Positions 24,012-35,520 of a DNA stretch of 64,000 nt are shown here, piece by piece (the stretch's first letter is position 1; each line of letters starts with the position of its first letter). The stretch lies in the NCBI GenBank assembly GCA_037576215.1, contig JBANDB010000002.1, positions 3,286,001-3,350,000 of the forward strand, given 5' to 3'. The stretch is from Armillaria gallica. Taxonomy: Eukaryota > Basidiomycota > Agaricomycetes > Agaricales > Physalacriaceae. The translations under genes were made by a program, and so were the position numbers. The notes beneath the pieces were generated by a model. The model made no database searches, was not told where the DNA came from, and saw nothing but the letters and a program-made list of their open reading frames with translations.

Positions 24012-25188
24012 TCAATCCCACGGAAGCTTTCCTTGGAAGATAGTTGTACTCGGGGAAGGGCAGTACTCAAACAACTCTCTCAATTCCGGAGAAGAAGTTA
24101 AGTATGAGTGGAAGCGAGAAAAAGGATTTCTTGATTTCCTTTTCGCCAGCAAGTCCGAGTGGCATCCGTAAAAGTCTCTTGAGTAGGGAAGATACCCGTT
24201 CTGCTGCTACATAGAGCGTCAAAGGATCGCAGAATTATGATTAAAAAACGTACTCACTTCCCCTTGTCTAGCAAGTGCGCTGGTTTCCTCGGCCTTTGGG
24301 TCTATACCGATATAGTAAAATTTCTCCTTTGGCCAACGGAGTGCAGCACGATGGAGGTCCGTGAATCGAGCACGCTTCATTTCATATCCGACGACTGTGA
24401 TGTGGTCGGGATAGTGGCCAGAGTACTCGTGAAAGCGTGCAATGGAGAAAAGAAGATTCTGAAATGAGTCAAGGGCATAATTCTCGGTCGTAGCCCGAGG
24501 GTAAGGGTGCGACGCTTCTCCAAACACGTTGGAATTCAAAGCCAGTCGTAAGTAGGATTCGGCTTCGGTGGTCGTTGAACTGGTTCGCGTTTGTCCCCTG
24601 GAGAGCATAAGGTGAACCAGGGATCTGTGAATCCTCCTGGAACGCACGCACCCACTAAAAACAACGAGCGCATGCTCATCCTTCAAAGTAATCTCCGCCC
24701 TGAGTGGAATAAGTCAATTTTAGCTTGCATGTCCGAAACTCGAAAGAGGAATGACGGCGTACCCGCGTGTAATATGTTGGTAGAAAGTTTCGACTCGATT
24801 TCCTTCTCGCTGATACGGTTCTAAAACCCAATCATTGACATCTGACCGCGAGGCAGAATCAGCGCCCTTCCATATGGCATGTCCTGGTACGATGACCAGA
24901 TGGTTCAGATTCGCAAGGGCCCTGTGCCGTGCGATAGTGGAGACAATACTGTGAGGCAAGGACTCATCGGCGGTGGATGAGGCTGAGAAGTATAAGGAGA
25001 GATTTACAAGGAATGAAATGGCAGAAAATGCTGCCAGCAGAAGCACAGCCAGATTCGTGACGCGAGCCCGAGTGAGAAGGCTGTCGAGTATCCGTCGACG
25101 GGGTTTGTCAAGACTCGATCCCCGTTTCTACGAAAAGGGCGCCGAGAAAAAGAAACTGGCGTGGGCAACATACAACAGCTGAAGGCAT
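24012..25188 (-). CDS. Membrane-anchored DUF218 (YdcF/ElyC-like) domain protein
   Basis: DUF218 proteins have a Rossmann-like fold and are of uncertain function. A 15-base first exon (25174-25188, MPSAV) joins across a 46-base intron to exon 2 (upper end 25127), which encodes a basic stretch and one transmembrane helix (LAVLLLAAFSAISFLVNLSL). The domain follows: LNHLVIVPGHAIWKGA, ALVVFSGGQTR, ESYLRLA, ATTENYALDSFQNLLFSI, HITVVGYEMKRARF. The last exon carries YGCHSDLLAKRKSRNPF and ends in TGA at 24012-24014. The family motifs (GH, SGG, E, N, GCH) are all present. Localisation in a secretory membrane is inferred from the anchor. Confidence 0.85.
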
Positions 25189-25427
25189 CGTTATTAGCAA
25201 AAGAACATAAAAATATGTCGAGAATTCGTTACTTGGTACAATAATGCTCGCCTCCAGTCCCACTCGTCACCCTAATGTGGGGGAGAGAAATAACTGCCAA
25301 ATATGGACAAGTCTTCTCGGGATATGATGTGGGCCATCATGTGCGAATAAAATTTCAATGTTAACCCACTTCAGTCCGTCTTAAATAGACCGCATACAAA
25401 ATACTACAACAACACGCCCCACTATAA

Positions 25428-28046
25428 TCACTGGTTGTTGAAAAACGCCAACAGTCCCTCCGAATCCTCAGGATAATTGTCTCGTTCAAACTGCCATGAC
25501 TTCAACCGCTCTTTAATAAGCTCATCCCAAAACACCGTCGCATCCTGGTTGCTCTGGCTAAGAAATTTCCTAATGTGCTTAAACCACTGCTTCGCCAGCC
25601 TGAACCTGGCTTCTACTTTCATGTTTTCAGGACAGGATGGCTCAAACGGCGGCAAGCCCTCCTGGTAAGCAAATAAAGATATTTGGCCAAACCAATAAAA
25701 CGGGAGAGCTAGCAAAAATTCATCAATTAAGGGCCATGAGAAAAAGCGATCAGAAATACCGTTATCAACGAAAGCAGGGTCACTATTGGGATCACCGGGT
25801 TTAGGAACATCCGGTGAAGCGAGCCAGCTCTGAAGCCAATTGTGCAACGCGTACTGGATTGTATATATCTCTTTGGCGACTGCGGCTTGATCACTTGTAT
25901 TGCCTTGTACGGGCATCCGGCTTTCAATGCACAGATCAAAAAGGTTACGGAGGATGGCGTGGCAAAGAACAAAATGGCCGAAAGGGGTGATGGCCATGGG
26001 CTGCGAAAGCAGCTGCAGCTCCGCCAGCAACATTGAGTCCAAACATCGCCGCATATTGGCTCCCGCTAAACGCATTTGAATAGAACCATACGGCGAAGCC
26101 GTTTGAAGGATAGCAAACCACTCTTCAGCAGACTTGGCAGTCCAAAGCACATCTTCTCCTGGAAGGTTGATTAGGTATTCTCCGATGCGATAAGAAGGCG
26201 CGGTGGCGAAGTAGATTGCATGGCAACAGTCAAGAAGATATGACTGTGATAAAAGCCTGTTATTTGTATGAGTTAACAGTAGAACTTGGCGGCTGGAAAA
26301 TGTGACAAACCGTTTCGTCATTTCAAACATAGCCCAATCGCGCCAAGCAGCATCAAGGTTTGAAGAATCTATGTTCCCAGGTTCCCATGCCGCGTTTCGA
26401 GGGAGGAGGCCGGCACGACGTATCATCTATGAAAAATTAAAGGTCAAACGATGGCGGTATACTCTGAAATCGAGTTCAATCACCTGCACAAGCATACCAT
26501 GGAATATTGTGGAGGAGGAGCGTTGGTCAGACTTTTGATGGAACAGTCCGATTGTTTGAAGAAGTAAGACAGCGAGAATTAACTCTGACGTCTCGGAGGA
26601 ATCCTTCGGACTAGTCGCCTGTTGTGTTTTCAGTCTGTCGTCAAAAAGTGACAGTCTGCATAACTCACAAAAGCTTGCACCAGCGAATCTCTTGCTGTGG
26701 CCAGGGTTTGTTCGATAAAAGCTCCGGCCTTCTTCGTTTTAACATATAGGGCACCACAAGCTTGCATAGCATTAACGAGTAAAGCAGGCTTATTGTCGAT
26801 GGTGAACGTCGGTGCATGCACAATCGGCATTTGAATCAAAAACGCAGTGTAAAAGAAATAAACTGGGTAATCAATTAGCGTCATTTGTGATATTGAATCA
26901 TTGGGTACGCACTATAGTGTTGTAGTTCGGGTGAAAGAGTGTCGGTGTTGGCGCTCGAAGTGCCACCAGGTGAGGACCGTACATTGCTTACGGCCGGCTG
27001 CACAGAAGAGCCGACAGAGGTCTCAGGAGGGAAGAAGCCAACGCTCTTGAAGAAGGGTGTCGGGCCTATGTAATCGGTCATGAATAATGACTGATCCGGC
27101 GTGTTTCCCGTATCGGAGCTCCTTGGGCTATCCTCGGGGCGTGAGAAAGAGTTGAGAGAGATATCAGTGAAGAACGGCTCGAAAAAGTCGTTGGTATAGA
27201 CTGATGCGAACCCGCCACGGCTCATCTCGTCCGTCTGCGGGGTAGACAAGAGTCCAGAACCTGGGGCATGCAAATCATGGCCCTGGTTTGATGCAAATCG
27301 CTGAAGAGCATCTGACACTGTGTCGCCGGAGGAAGAGCCTTCAATGGGCCCGAGCGTCTGATCTAATGACGACGACAGGTCTGCAAGAGATGGAGGGCGG
27401 GAAGTGCCGGGGGCGACTGGGAATTTGAGGGAGAGGCAGATGCCTGGGTCGTTTTGGATGGCGTTACTGGCAGGAAGATACACTCCTTTCCTCTAGAGAC
27501 GCACTTGGAACATGGTTGCTGACGGTCGCATTTTATTTTCGACTCTGTGCAGGCCACACAAGACTTTCTTCGCGAAGGATCCTGTCTATAAGGAGGAACG
27601 CACTGAGTGCTTTGTAAGGGGAGAACAGACAGAGAACGCACTCGGAGTTACATCGCTTCTTATGCCGTGCCAGTAGATCGCTGCGAGTGAATTGAGAGCT
27701 GCACGACTTTCCATTCACCATCAGATAAACGAGCAAAAATAGAGGGTGCTACCGAGACGTACGTTGCAGCGATGCAGTCGCTCCCCAGTATCTAGACAAA
27801 GCGCGCGTCGAAGGACGTATTCAGGGTAATGCTGACTGAGGCTTACTCACGAGTGCGGAGGTGTCGATTTAAATGGGTAGTCCGAGTGAACTTTGCAGGG
27901 CAGTGAGGGCAAAGCTTTGTCTGGGGCAGAATAGGGATATTGCCTCGGTGAGACCGCATTTTGGACAGGGATCCATCCTTTTTCCTGAATTCCGCTGGTT
28001 GGCTTGCTAAGGGAGATGGCTCGACCTGGGCCCTTTCGACTGGCAT
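25428..28046 (-). CDS. Transcription factor with C2H2 fingers plus a Zn(II)2Cys6 cluster and fungal-specific domain
   Basis: Two kinds of zinc DNA-binding domain sit in tandem. Exon 1 (start 28046) encodes finger 1, CPHCPAKFTRTTHLNRHLRT/H, linked by TGERLHRC to finger 2, CNSCSSQFTRSDLLARHKKRC, which ends in Cys instead of the second His. The Zn2Cys6 cluster CVACTESKIKCDRQQPCSKCVSRGKEC follows directly. After a Ser/Pro-rich region comes the fungal-specific domain: YFFYTAFLIQMPIVHAPTF, LILAVLLLQTIGLFHQ and a 333-residue last exon ending at 25428. The join after GKEC near 27475 is uncertain: a 38-base intron keeps the sixth cysteine, while the obvious GTAACG donor breaks the frame. Related C2H2-plus-fungal_trans factors exist in fungi. 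Confidence 0.85.
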
Positions 28047-28349
28047 TATTGAAGCAAGTAAATACAGGAAACGCGAGCGTCCTTGGTGGGCCTCCACGAG
28101 ACGTTGTGGTGGCAGGGAGAGTATTCAAAATAGGGACGAGGTGAAGGAGTAACGAACGCCGGTCTGAGGTTGCACTGACACCGTAAGGGGCGTGTCCAAA
28201 AAAGGAGCGGCTACTTCCATCATAATGCACAAAATTCGAAGAATATAAACCGACGTTTTAACGACATCAAACTACATGAAAAGGCCGTCAGCAACGGCAG
28301 ATGTATGCCGAGTAGGGCTGCGATGGAGTCTAGGTCATGATAGCGAAGT
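28047..28349. other. Short intergenic region
   Basis: About 300 bases between the start of the zinc-finger factor and the stop of the HAD hydrolase gene, both on the minus strand. No feature beyond the promoter of the factor is expected here. An upstream in-frame extension of the factor to about 28097 lacks an ATG. Confidence 0.4.
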
Positions 28350-30110
28350 CTATTTCTCAAACTCTCTAGTTATCGCCCACTGTACCGCTTCCTCGACATC
28401 CTCAGCTTCGTGTGTAGGCTTGTGAGTTGGAGAACCATGGATCGGATCATATACCCCAGTACGGACCAGCACAGATGGCCATCCCGCATTGTTGGCACCC
28501 GCGATATCTGGACAACAAACTTTAACTGCTTCTGTTCACGTACAGTAATCAAGACTAACCAGACTCAGGATTATCTGTTCGATGATCCATTTAGTACACA
28601 GCTAATCAATCATTAGATGGGGAAGATGCGCATTACCTCCAATCATGTACCTACAGGTATAACCATGTCAATGCGTAAAGGGTATTATGAAGGACAGATA
28701 CACCTACATTGTAGGTTTTGTGGAATGATTGTATAGCAAGCGTATCTGATTCTCCAGTACGCTTTTGGCGTACCGGTAAGTCGCCTCGGTTGGTTTACCA
28801 TACTGGACATGAGGATACTTCTTGCCGGTCAAAGCCTTATGGAGGGCAACCGGCATTAGCGATGCGCCGTTGAGGAAGTTTCCGATTACCTGCCTTGTAA
28901 ACAGCCTGGAAAGCCTCTTTGAAGGCACCTTGTCCTAGTCGCGGTCTAGGAAAATCACATCTCCATATCAGATCAGGATTGCAGAAGACCAGTTCCACAG
29001 GTTTAGTCGGCTTGCCATACGGGCCACCGATGATACCATTTGATTGTATAACATCACAGATGATCTGGACTGTTCAAAAATTGGTCAACGGAAATTTACG
29101 TCTCCATTTTGAATACTTACTGTCAAGAGCCCAGTTACGGGGGTCATGAAAGACAAATATGGCCGATATGGGTGTATTGGAAAAGTTCACAGGCTGAGAA
29201 CACACATGATAAATATCTTGGAGCAGACGAAGACGTCAGGACAACGATGAGGCCTCACTTTTGTACTGTCCCTCTCAGTTGGGGTAAGTTCATAGAAGGG
29301 CCATACACTGTTGAAAGGTTACGGTTAATATTTTAAAGGAATGTTCCATGACGAGCGCACGAAGGGTTCCAAGCGAGGACATCCAGCATTGTATGAGCCT
29401 TGTTGAAACCATAACTTAAAGGTAACATTCAGAGCAATGGAGCGACAACATAATGATTCACGAACAGTTCGGCAACCTGACGTATTTCGTCGCGTCTTCC
29501 CCCCAAAACAAGAACGTGTTCATTGGCATACCGAGAAACCTGCTCTTGCAGGATCGTATGTGCTTGTACACATTGGTTGGGTGTGATCTACATAGAACGG
29601 ATCGGATATGTGCCAATATGGTATGAGCACGGATACGAACATTGATACCTAGTTTGTCGGATAGGCTCTTGGCGCGAACACTTTCGGAGACACCACCCCC
29701 ATTGGTCAACTGTGGACCATATGAGGTGACCTAGTTATGCATGATATTATCCCAAGAGCTTACGAGAATAAATGGTATTTTCCTAAACCCAATTACTCAG
29801 TCAACCGAAAACCTAATGAAATTTCTGCAGACTCACTTTTTGAACGGGTTGTTCCCTTCAAGTATTTGCAAAGCTCGGTGTGCTGGGGGTAGCGCATGCG
29901 GCCCACGTATCAGGACGCCATCCTTGAAACAGACCCCCGTCAAAAGACTAACGCGAAATCGAGCTCAAATCCCACTATATCAAACGCGAAAGCTAATGGT
30001 GGTGGTGATTCATTGAGGTGTCCAACGGAGTTGCCTGAGGGAAAACGCAGTAAGTCCTCAGTAAAGAAGTTTCAACAACGTAACGCGACCTTGAAGATAT
30101 CTGCGACCAT
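28350..30110 (-). CDS. HAD-superfamily IIA hydrolase, HDHD5/CECR5-like (TIGR01456 type)
   Basis: Predicted mitochondrial phosphatase-like protein, homologous to yeast YKR070W and human HDHD5. The start at 30110 gives MVADIFKVALR, a plausible short targeting sequence. HAD motif I is AFAFDIDGVLIRG, split by an intron. Later blocks are NTFLFWGEDATKYVR-like sequence, YGKPTEATYRYA and motif IV, MIGDNPESDIAGANNAGWPSVLVRTGVYDP. The tail is THKPTHEAEDVEEAVQWAI, ending in TAG at 28350-28352. The central motif IV residues DNPESD are on a 15-base microexon (28560-28574). There are many small exons, and the middle third was not reconstructed in full. Confidence 0.85.
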
Positions 30111-30528
30111 AGACAAAAGAGGGTTTTCCAAGTAAGGAGGTGCATCTAGGAGGACACCTTAAAGCCGATAGTAGCATGAGGGTCGGAGTAAAGCTGGGGA
30201 AAGGTCGGGCCGGTCTTGTTCAAGGCCACGTGGTTAGACGCGAAAGTTACGCGAAAGAATCCTTTCGGGACCAAAAGAATTAGATATCCATTTTGCGAGA
30301 TATTGATTCAAACCGGACGTACGTGTGGTTGCGATTCGCGAAGGATATCCACCAGGTTCAATGGCGCGACCACCTACGGTTCTTTCGGGCCGCTCTTCGA
30401 CCTTTAACTGTCACGTCACGCGGTTGTTTACTTCAACCACCCATCTCCCTTTACCGGCCTCTCGATAGCCTTTCACATCAGTCCATTCCTTTCTATTATT
30501 GATACAAGCCTTTCACGTAGGCGATATC
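30111..30528. promoter_or_regulatory. Divergent intergenic promoter region
   Basis: 418 bases separate the start codons of the HAD hydrolase (-) and the O-fucosyltransferase-like gene (+), so both promoters should lie here. The right half is CT-rich. No defined motif can be named with confidence. Confidence 0.4.
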
Positions 30529-32154
30529 ATGGTTCCCAAACATCTTTTCCCTGCTCGCACCGGAGAATCTTCTCCTTCAGTCACCCTAGAGAAAGGTGCC
30601 TATCGAATGCGAGCACCGACTCAAAGACCCTGTTGGCACCCAGTTGTTCCCAAGTCCCACCCCACCAGCTATCACGCGTCGTCAACGGCCAGCGGGTACA
30701 TCAAATGGTCGCTGGATCGCCTTGATCACGCTCCTAGCTTGTGCATCCATCGTTAGCTTTGGCGTCGCGTATCATCTATTTTCAACGAGGTGGGATATCC
30801 TTGGTCACAGTACTTTTCGACGCAACGCTGATTCCACTAAAGTCATCGCCTCTAATTCTTCTCTCGACCTGCCAGACGCAAACGAGAAATTCCTGGCATA
30901 TCTTCCTCATAGCGGATTTCACAATCAACGCATAGCGTTTGAGAATGCCTTGACCCTGTCCTACATGCTGAACCGAACACTCATTGTTCCTCCCATCCGT
31001 CTTGGCAGTCGCCCGATTCGTTTTTTCAGTTTTGATACCCTGGCGCAGTTCCTTTCTCTCTCTGGGAAGGAAGGCTTGCGTCATTGTGCTCGCCTCCCTC
31101 CTCGTCTCCCCTACCTCCAGAATGCGCTGAATATTTTCATTATACCCATATACCCTGGGACTGGCTAGTCAATCTTACCGACATTCGAAAACGCCAACGT
31201 CTAATTTACCGCTGGGACCTAACGAACAATTGGATCTATGACCATCTTGGAATCTCGCAGAACGAGATTTATACGCTGAAGGACACGAGCCCATATCACT
31301 TTCGCTTCACGGATCGCCCTATAGACAATCCCAGGGTGGGCGACAAATATAAAACGAACGTATATATCGGTGACTTGTCACCGTATCCACACAGACTTCT
31401 TCAATTCGGTTCACTTTTTGGTACAACTCGGCTGCAACTAATGGATCCCGAGAATCATCGTGTACTTGGAAAGGCACGACAGAGCATGATTTACGCCTTC
31501 CCGGAGCTTGTTCATGCAGCAACATTCATAGAGAAGAGTATTCCTGGCACATATCTTGGTGCTCACATTCGGCTTGGTGATGGTCTATTCGAGCACCGAA
31601 GGCACGAGAATACCCGGCTTCTGTGGTGGCACCTCGTCCATGGGATTCTCAACTACAGCACGGAGGATGCCCTTGCATTAGAATCCACATTTCTGTCACA
31701 CTCTGATACCGTTGGCAGGGTGCGGATTCCTCCCATTTTCACGAAGCAACCGAGAGTCCAACTACCTCCTCCTTCTCCCAATACTGCCTCCCGGTTTCCT
31801 TGCCGTGGTATCCGACATACGGCGTCACGTCTTTTCGCTTTGAATACACCACTGTATATTGCAACCGATGCTAAAGATCCTACCAAAGATCCAGCGTTGT
31901 TCCTATTTTTGCGCACGTTTCCCTGTACATTCTTCTTGGAAGATTTTTCACACCAGACGGCTGTATTGGATACACTGGTAAACGAATACGACGGTGTCAA
32001 GCTGAAGCCGTTTCTATTGTCATTTTTGGAATCGATAGTGGTGGCAAAGGCGTGGCAAGTCGTTGGGACCAATGGAAGCACTTTTAGTCAGTTTGTTCAG
32101 GATGCCTTGTGGACGGCGTATCATGGATTAGACATTGTTCAAAGGGGGCGTTAA
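30529..32154 (+). CDS. GDP-fucose protein O-fucosyltransferase-like type II membrane protein
   Basis: Predicted Golgi glycosyltransferase. Exon 1 (30529-30579) is joined to a second exon carrying one transmembrane helix (WIALITLLACASIVSFGVAY). The luminal domain contains FLAYLPHSGFHNQRIAFENAL, the N-terminal substrate-binding hallmark. YLGAHIRLGDGLF carries the conserved H/R-x-R motif, and the C-terminal pair is PLYIATDAKD and VGTNGSTFSQFV. The frame changes near 31080-31120: either a 41-base GT-AG intron (31080-31120) or a one-base shortfall in the C-rich stretch. The intron is my working model, but it removes the residues just before CAEYF. It may not be catalytically active; only family-level motifs can be judged. 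Confidence 0.8.
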
Positions 32155-32545
32155 AGTCGTCTTTGTCCATAGACATAGTATTGGGACCCCGCCCCTCTTC
32201 ACAATCCAGTATCAATAATGATATGATCTCCGGTCGTCCTGTCTGTCTTGTAGCCGGTCTCCCCATGTACGTTGTTTCAATGTCGATATCGCGTCTTTTT
32301 CGCTGATTCACTCGGCTGTAGCCTCTATACCAGAGAGTGGCATTGCGGGATCTGTTTCGCCCTTTGGTTGCACCGCGTTGTCAAGCATCAGGCAAAGCAA
32401 ATGTTGATGATCAATATCGTCACTGAGATGCCACCTCTTAGGGTTGTTCCTCTTACTTTCGTATTTATAATGATGGACATGGTTTTTACATTGCTTTCTC
32501 CTCTTCCCCCGGATTTCTTGAATTGCGCCTCCTTGTCAATAGGCG
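32155..32545. other. Short intergenic region
   Basis: About 390 bases between the O-fucosyltransferase-like gene and the SAM-domain gene. No coding exon or repeat could be supported. It is expected to hold the terminator of the first and the promoter of the second gene. Confidence 0.4.
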
Positions 32546-34084
32546 ATGTCGAGTTACCAGGTCTCTGCGCCCAGTCCCATACGGCCCTATCCACCTCAGT
32601 CACCTCAGTCGTCACGACCATCTTCGGCTTTTCGCCAGCCTTCTCCTCGCATGCCACCGTCTCCTCACAGCCCTGATGGACGAACTGGTAATCAGTTTTG
32701 TGTGTCTGCTTAGCCTATCATTTATGCCTGACAGGTGAGGGCTTGGATAACTGGTTTACAACGTTCGAGACGACACTGGTGAATCAAATTTGCGATTGGC
32801 CCGATCCATGACTGAATTTAACGTCGTAGGAAAACATGGCTGTGGCCTCTGAAGAACCGAAATTCAAGGAAGAGTTGAGTACCATTGAGCAGTGTCCGTT
32901 TTCTGCGCCTGTTACGCTACAATCCACTCACACAAATCGCGCAGGGTTCAAGCTATTGTCAGAGAGCGAGCAGACCGCCACTATGTATACGCTCCTTCAA
33001 ACCGCCAATCCTAGCCAATTGCAGTTCCTAATGGCCGTGCTTCAACAAATGTTTGAGGCCAGTAACGTTACCCTCCGTACGTCGTCCTGATTGATGCCAT
33101 CCGAATCATGAAACTGACGATATGATGCGCAACTCAATAGCTGAAACCCCCGCACATCCGAGCTGGCAACAACCGTCCCGGAGCTTGCGCCCCCCGAATT
33201 TGAACTTGCCCGCCCCTGCCACGTCCGGCGCCACTCCGACGACGAGCCGGGATCCAATCAATGGGAGCGCACAGGCCGAGCAAGGCGTCGGTCAGGAAGT
33301 CGTCGTCAAACCAACTGATGAGACCAGCTGGGCTAGCATGGTTAGCACTCCGAATGATGTCATGTTCAAGAAGAGATCGAACCCTGGCACGCCAAATTTG
33401 TTGAATGGTGGTGGTTTCCCAGGTCAACCTGCCGGTTTCAACATGTCTATGCTTAGTAGCATGGGGTTCTCGAACGATGCACAGATGCTTGCTATTCAGT
33501 TGATGATGAATGGCTTGATGCAACCAGCCGGAGCAGCAAAGGAAAACACCCCACCACCCCCTCATCAGCAGCAGCAGCGGCAGCAACCCCGATCGCAATC
33601 GCCTGCAGGGTCATCGTCAAACTGGAGAGCCTCGAGCACCTCTCGGTTCCCCGGGAGCGCGTTGAGAAGCGCCAAGACTGTGCCGAAGAGTGCTGGTTTG
33701 AAGAGCGGTGGTTTAAAAAGTGCTGCTTCTGTCAGTAGCGGAAGTGGCGTCACGCCGAAGGAGGAAGACATCGACCCGCAGCTGTTGGAAGACGTACCCG
33801 CGTGGTTGAAGAGCCTGCGCCTGCACAAATATACGCCGTGTTTCGAGGGGATGGATTGGAGGGGTATGATCAAGTTGGATGAGGATACCCTTGAAAAGAA
33901 GGGCGTGACTGCTCTGGGAGCACGGAGACGGTTGGTAAAAACATTCGATGCGGTAAAGAAGAAGATGGGTATGGAAAGTCCGACTAGTCTCGGTCCGGCA
34001 AGTGCCAGTGCGACCATTGCGACGTCTTCAGTGTTTTTACCGAGTGCAAGTTTACCAGTTGTTCCGCATAGCGCCGCTCCATGA
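32546..34084 (+). CDS. VTS1: SAM-domain RNA-binding protein, Vts1/Smaug type
   Basis: Cytoplasmic RNA-binding protein that recognises Smaug-type hairpins and recruits deadenylation. The first exons give a Ser/Pro-rich start and LDNWFTTFETTLENM. A conserved N-terminal Vts1 region follows: FKEELSTIEQWFKLLSESEQ (the W is formed across an intron), then TLLQTANPSQLQFLMAVLQQM. A long low-complexity middle contains QQQQRQQ. The SAM domain near the C-terminus reads VPAWLKSLRLHKYTPCFEGM, then MIKLDEDTLEKKGVTALGARRRLVKTF. The basic surface GARRRL typical of RNA-binding SAM domains is present. Intron joins are GRT/G, TTL/ENM, Q/W and TL/PETP. Stop at 34082-34084. Confidence 0.93.
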
Positions 34085-34294
34085 GGTGGTTGCATCTTCG
34101 CTATTTAAACCAATTCTTCTCATGCATTCTGTATCTGATACCACTTTCCTTCGTTCCCTGTGATCAATATCGTTCCAGTGGGTTGGTCCATTATTATTAC
34201 TGATCCAACTGTTATCTGTCACATGTCCTGATAACGAAATGCCCTGCGCACGGGAGAAGACATTCTTTCAACCTGCTTACAACTATCATCGACT

Positions 34295-35297
34295 ATGGCG
34301 ACGACAATTGCAGTGATCGCCGCAGGGGCCATGGGCTCTGCAGTGTCAAGGAAACTGGTGCAAGGGGGCTGTACCGTCTTGACGAATCTTGAAGGACGCT
34401 CGGAATCCACGCGACGAAGAGCAATCGAGGCCGGTATGAAGGAGGCGACGTATAATTCGATTGCCCGCGAAGCCAGTATCATCCTCAGTATCCTGCCGCC
34501 AAGCGATGCATTTTCATTCGCCCAAAGCTTTGCCAAAGAGGCAAACACGGTGTCGTCCAAGATTCTGTTTGCGGACTGTAATGCCGTGAACCCGGAGACG
34601 GTCAAAAGTATTTCAGATATTTTCTCAGGGACATCCATTTCCTTTGTTGATGCGGGGATCATCGGAGGTCCCCCGAGGGACGATTACGATCCTGTATTCT
34701 TCGCCTCCAGCAATGATGCCGAGCAGCTGCAGAAATTTGCGGAGCTCTCGAAATACGGACTGAAAATTTCGGTCTTGGAGGGGGACGGAGCGGGAGTGGG
34801 TGCTGCCAGTGCCTTGAAGATGTCCTATGCGGTAAGATCGACATGTACCAAAATTCCATATCCCTTGGAGATATGGATATATCAGCGCCCATGCTTATTT
34901 ATTTGTGTCAACAGGGTATTACGAAAGGAATGATAGGCGTGCTCACCACGATGTTTCTTGGTTTGTTATTTTCAGCGCATCGTGTTGATGTCAACCTAAC
35001 TCCAGGCCAGGTGCCCATGCGTCGTCGCCTGCCACAGCTAAAGCCCTCCTCAAGATTCTGCATGAAACACGACCTCACATCGTGCAAGACGCGACGCGAG
35101 GGTTACCAGGCATGATCCCAAAGGCGTACCGATGGGCTGGTGAGATGGAGGAAATTGCAGGGTTCCTTGGGCAAGGGCAAGGAGACACGTACATGGGAAT
35201 AGCCAAGGTTTACGAGAGGGTGGAGACGTCGTTGAAAGGGAATAACGCAGATATTGAGGTACTGAAAGGCATGGTGGAGGAAGCGAAGAAGCTGTAA
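34295..35297 (+). CDS. 6-phosphogluconate-dehydrogenase-like NAD(P)-binding protein with DUF1932 tail
   Basis: Beta-hydroxyacid dehydrogenase superfamily member of unknown substrate. The N-terminal Rossmann segment is TIAVIAAGAMGSAVSRKL, where alanine replaces the first glycine of the usual GxGxxG; AGAMG variants occur in this DUF1932 group. FVDAGIIGGPP and the helical C-terminal domain follow (SYAGITKGMIGVLTTMFLGAHAS, then KAYRWAGEMEEIAGFL). Three exons are joined at SYA/GITKG and FL/GAHAS, with stop at 35295-35297. The catalytic Lys is plausibly the K in ALKMSYA. It could act as an oxidoreductase on a small hydroxyacid; no pathway link is visible. Confidence 0.85.
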
Positions 35298-35520
35298 TAG
35301 CCTGTAGTCGATATCAAAGAAACGAAGGAAATGAAGGCAAGAAGGCAATTAGAAGAATTTGTCGCTGCTTGCCACCCCTGGACCAGGGACCCTTCTACCC
35401 CGGCGCCTTTCCCACTATCCCACCAAGTCCAGCCCTTTCCTTCTCATCTTACCTTTTTTCTTCCGTCCCGTAACGGCGGCGGTCACCGATGCCCAGTTTC
35501 CGATATTCACAACAAACACG

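Noticed and set aside
33565..34095. 176-residue minus-strand open frame opposite Vts1
   Set aside because: The plus strand encodes a clear SAM domain here; the antisense frame is a shadow.
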